In this document: positions 22,111 through 22,747 of the stretch, one piece after another
How the letters are laid out: each line of letters starts with the position of its first letter
Numbering within the stretch: position 1 is the first letter of the stretch
Origin: a virus
DNA length: 22,747 nt
Virus record (IMG/VR): IMGVR_UViG_3300017960_000059
Span: 1-22,747 of that record
Reading direction: 5' to 3' (one strand)
Notes under the pieces: generated by a model
The model's database searches: none
Told to the model about the DNA's origin: nothing
What the model saw: only the letters and a program-made list of their open reading frames with translations
Translations under genes and position numbers: made by a program

Positions 22111-22747
22111 ATGTCGAACACCTTCGACGATATGATCAAAGAAGCCACGGGTCTGCCGTGGGAGATGGGTGCTCGACTCATGGTCGAGCTCCGAAGCTCC
22201 GTGCACGTCCCGGAGCAGCCGGTCATGACCAAGGAAGCTGCCTTGGGGATGATCAAGATTGCTCGGATGAGCAAGATCGCACAGACCCCCGAAGAGGCGC
22301 AGGCCATGGCGCAGGAGGCGGCGATGACCGACCCCAACATCGTGGCCGCCATGGATCACCAGCAAGCCGCTTCCGAGCGGGAGATGTTGGTGAACCGCAT
22401 CAACGAGCTTCAGGTTGCCAACGAGGCGGCAACGGCTCAGGTCGAGATGGCCAACCAAGCTGCTCAGGCGGCTTCTCAGCAGTCCGAGCAGACGCAGGCC
22501 ATGCTCGAGCAGGCTCACTCCGACCGGACCATGGCGGTTCAGGAGTCGATGGCCGCCAAGGACCAGGCTCTTCAGACCCAGGTCGCTGGTCAGCAGCACC
22601 GCCACCAGATCGCTCAAGCCGCCGAGCAGATGGCGGAGCAGCTCAAGTCGCTCGCCGCCACGAGTCCGGAGCAGCAGCAAGCTGAGCAAGCCATGGCTCA
22701 GCAGCAGATGGCCGAGCAACAGGCTGCGGCTCAGCAAGCTCCAGCAG
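22111..22747 (+). CDS. Gln/Ala-rich coiled-coil protein, 3' end outside window
   Basis: ATG 22111 has AGGAG at 22099-22103 and the frame stays open to the right edge, giving at least 212 residues. The N-terminus reads M-S-N-T-F-D-D-M-I-K-E-A-T-G, a variant of the recurrent motif, and residues ~40-60 add M-T-K-E-A-A, M-I-K-I-A-R and M-S-K-I-A-Q. The remainder is a long Gln/Ala/Met/Glu-rich helix with heptad-like spacing, ending in Gln-Ala repeats. An elongated coiled coil is clear from composition; whether it is a scaffold, internal or tail protein is not. Confidence 0.6.
   Translation, partial: MSNTFDDMIKEATGLPWEMGARLMVELRSSVHVPEQPVMTKEAALGMIKIARMSKIAQTPEEAQAMAQEAAMTDPNIVAAMDHQQAASEREMLVNRINELQVANEAATAQVEMANQAAQAASQQSEQTQAMLEQAHSDRTMAVQESMAAKDQALQTQVAGQQHRHQIAQAAEQMAEQLKSLAATSPEQQQAEQAMAQQQMAEQQAAAQQAPA

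Noticed and set aside
20919-22352. Long minus-strand open frame opposite four plus-strand genes
   Set aside because: It crosses the boundaries of well-supported genes with good ribosome sites; composition is that of a shadow.
22380-22747. CAG/CAA-rich stretch as a microsatellite
   Set aside because: It follows codon phase for a Gln/Ala-rich coiled coil with mixed codons.

Overview
The window reads as the head and packaging region of a GC-rich double-stranded DNA tailed phage (Caudoviricetes), or of a prophage. A contractile-tail phage is suggested by a spike protein of the gpV/gp5 type at the left edge. The anchors I recognise are that spike (2-1015), a large terminase with ATPase and RNase H-like nuclease motifs (8378-10192), a long protein whose N-terminal half looks like a prohead protease (13563-15560), a likely decoration protein (18396-18878), a probable major capsid protein (18894-20024) and a likely head-completion or neck protein (21087-21608). 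Coding density is very high and starts often overlap the previous stop as ATGA, GTGA, TGATG or TAGTG. I see no tRNA, rRNA, CRISPR array, insertion sequence, integrase or attachment site. The host cannot be named from this sequence.

Layout: (1) 2-6649, plus strand, eight tightly packed genes: spike, a small protein, a 690-residue probable virion protein, and five unknowns, three of which carry a short D-E-L-E-K-I-A-like motif. (2) 6680-8283, two minus-strand genes of unknown function. (3) 8378-10192, large terminase on the plus strand, ending at a strong nested hairpin (10219-10273). (4) 10293-11642, two minus-strand genes: a Lys-, Gly- and acid-rich small protein and a helix-turn-helix protein. 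An inverted repeat (11655-11676) lies directly upstream of the latter. (5) 11715-18337, plus strand: a run of motif-bearing unknown proteins around the putative protease. (6) 18396-20024, decoration and capsid proteins, followed by a 10-bp hairpin. (7) 20138-22747, plus strand: acidic and basic small proteins, the neck candidate, a beta-rich virion protein and a Gln-rich coiled-coil protein cut by the right edge. The portal was not identified; it may lie outside the window or be one of the unrecognised genes.

The most striking signal is a short motif, roughly acidic-x-[LFV]-x-K-[ILMVT]-A, found once or several times in most plus-strand proteins here that otherwise look unrelated. It often sits at the extreme N-terminus, sometimes at the C-terminus, and also near residue 26 of the capsid protein. 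I infer either a prohead-protease processing site or a capsid-targeting peptide, comparable in concept to the N-terminal targeting peptides of T4 internal proteins. The putative protease at 13563-15560 would be the natural partner. Nothing in the sequence proves this. Function calls rest on motif reading and memory of phage families; no database search was run.
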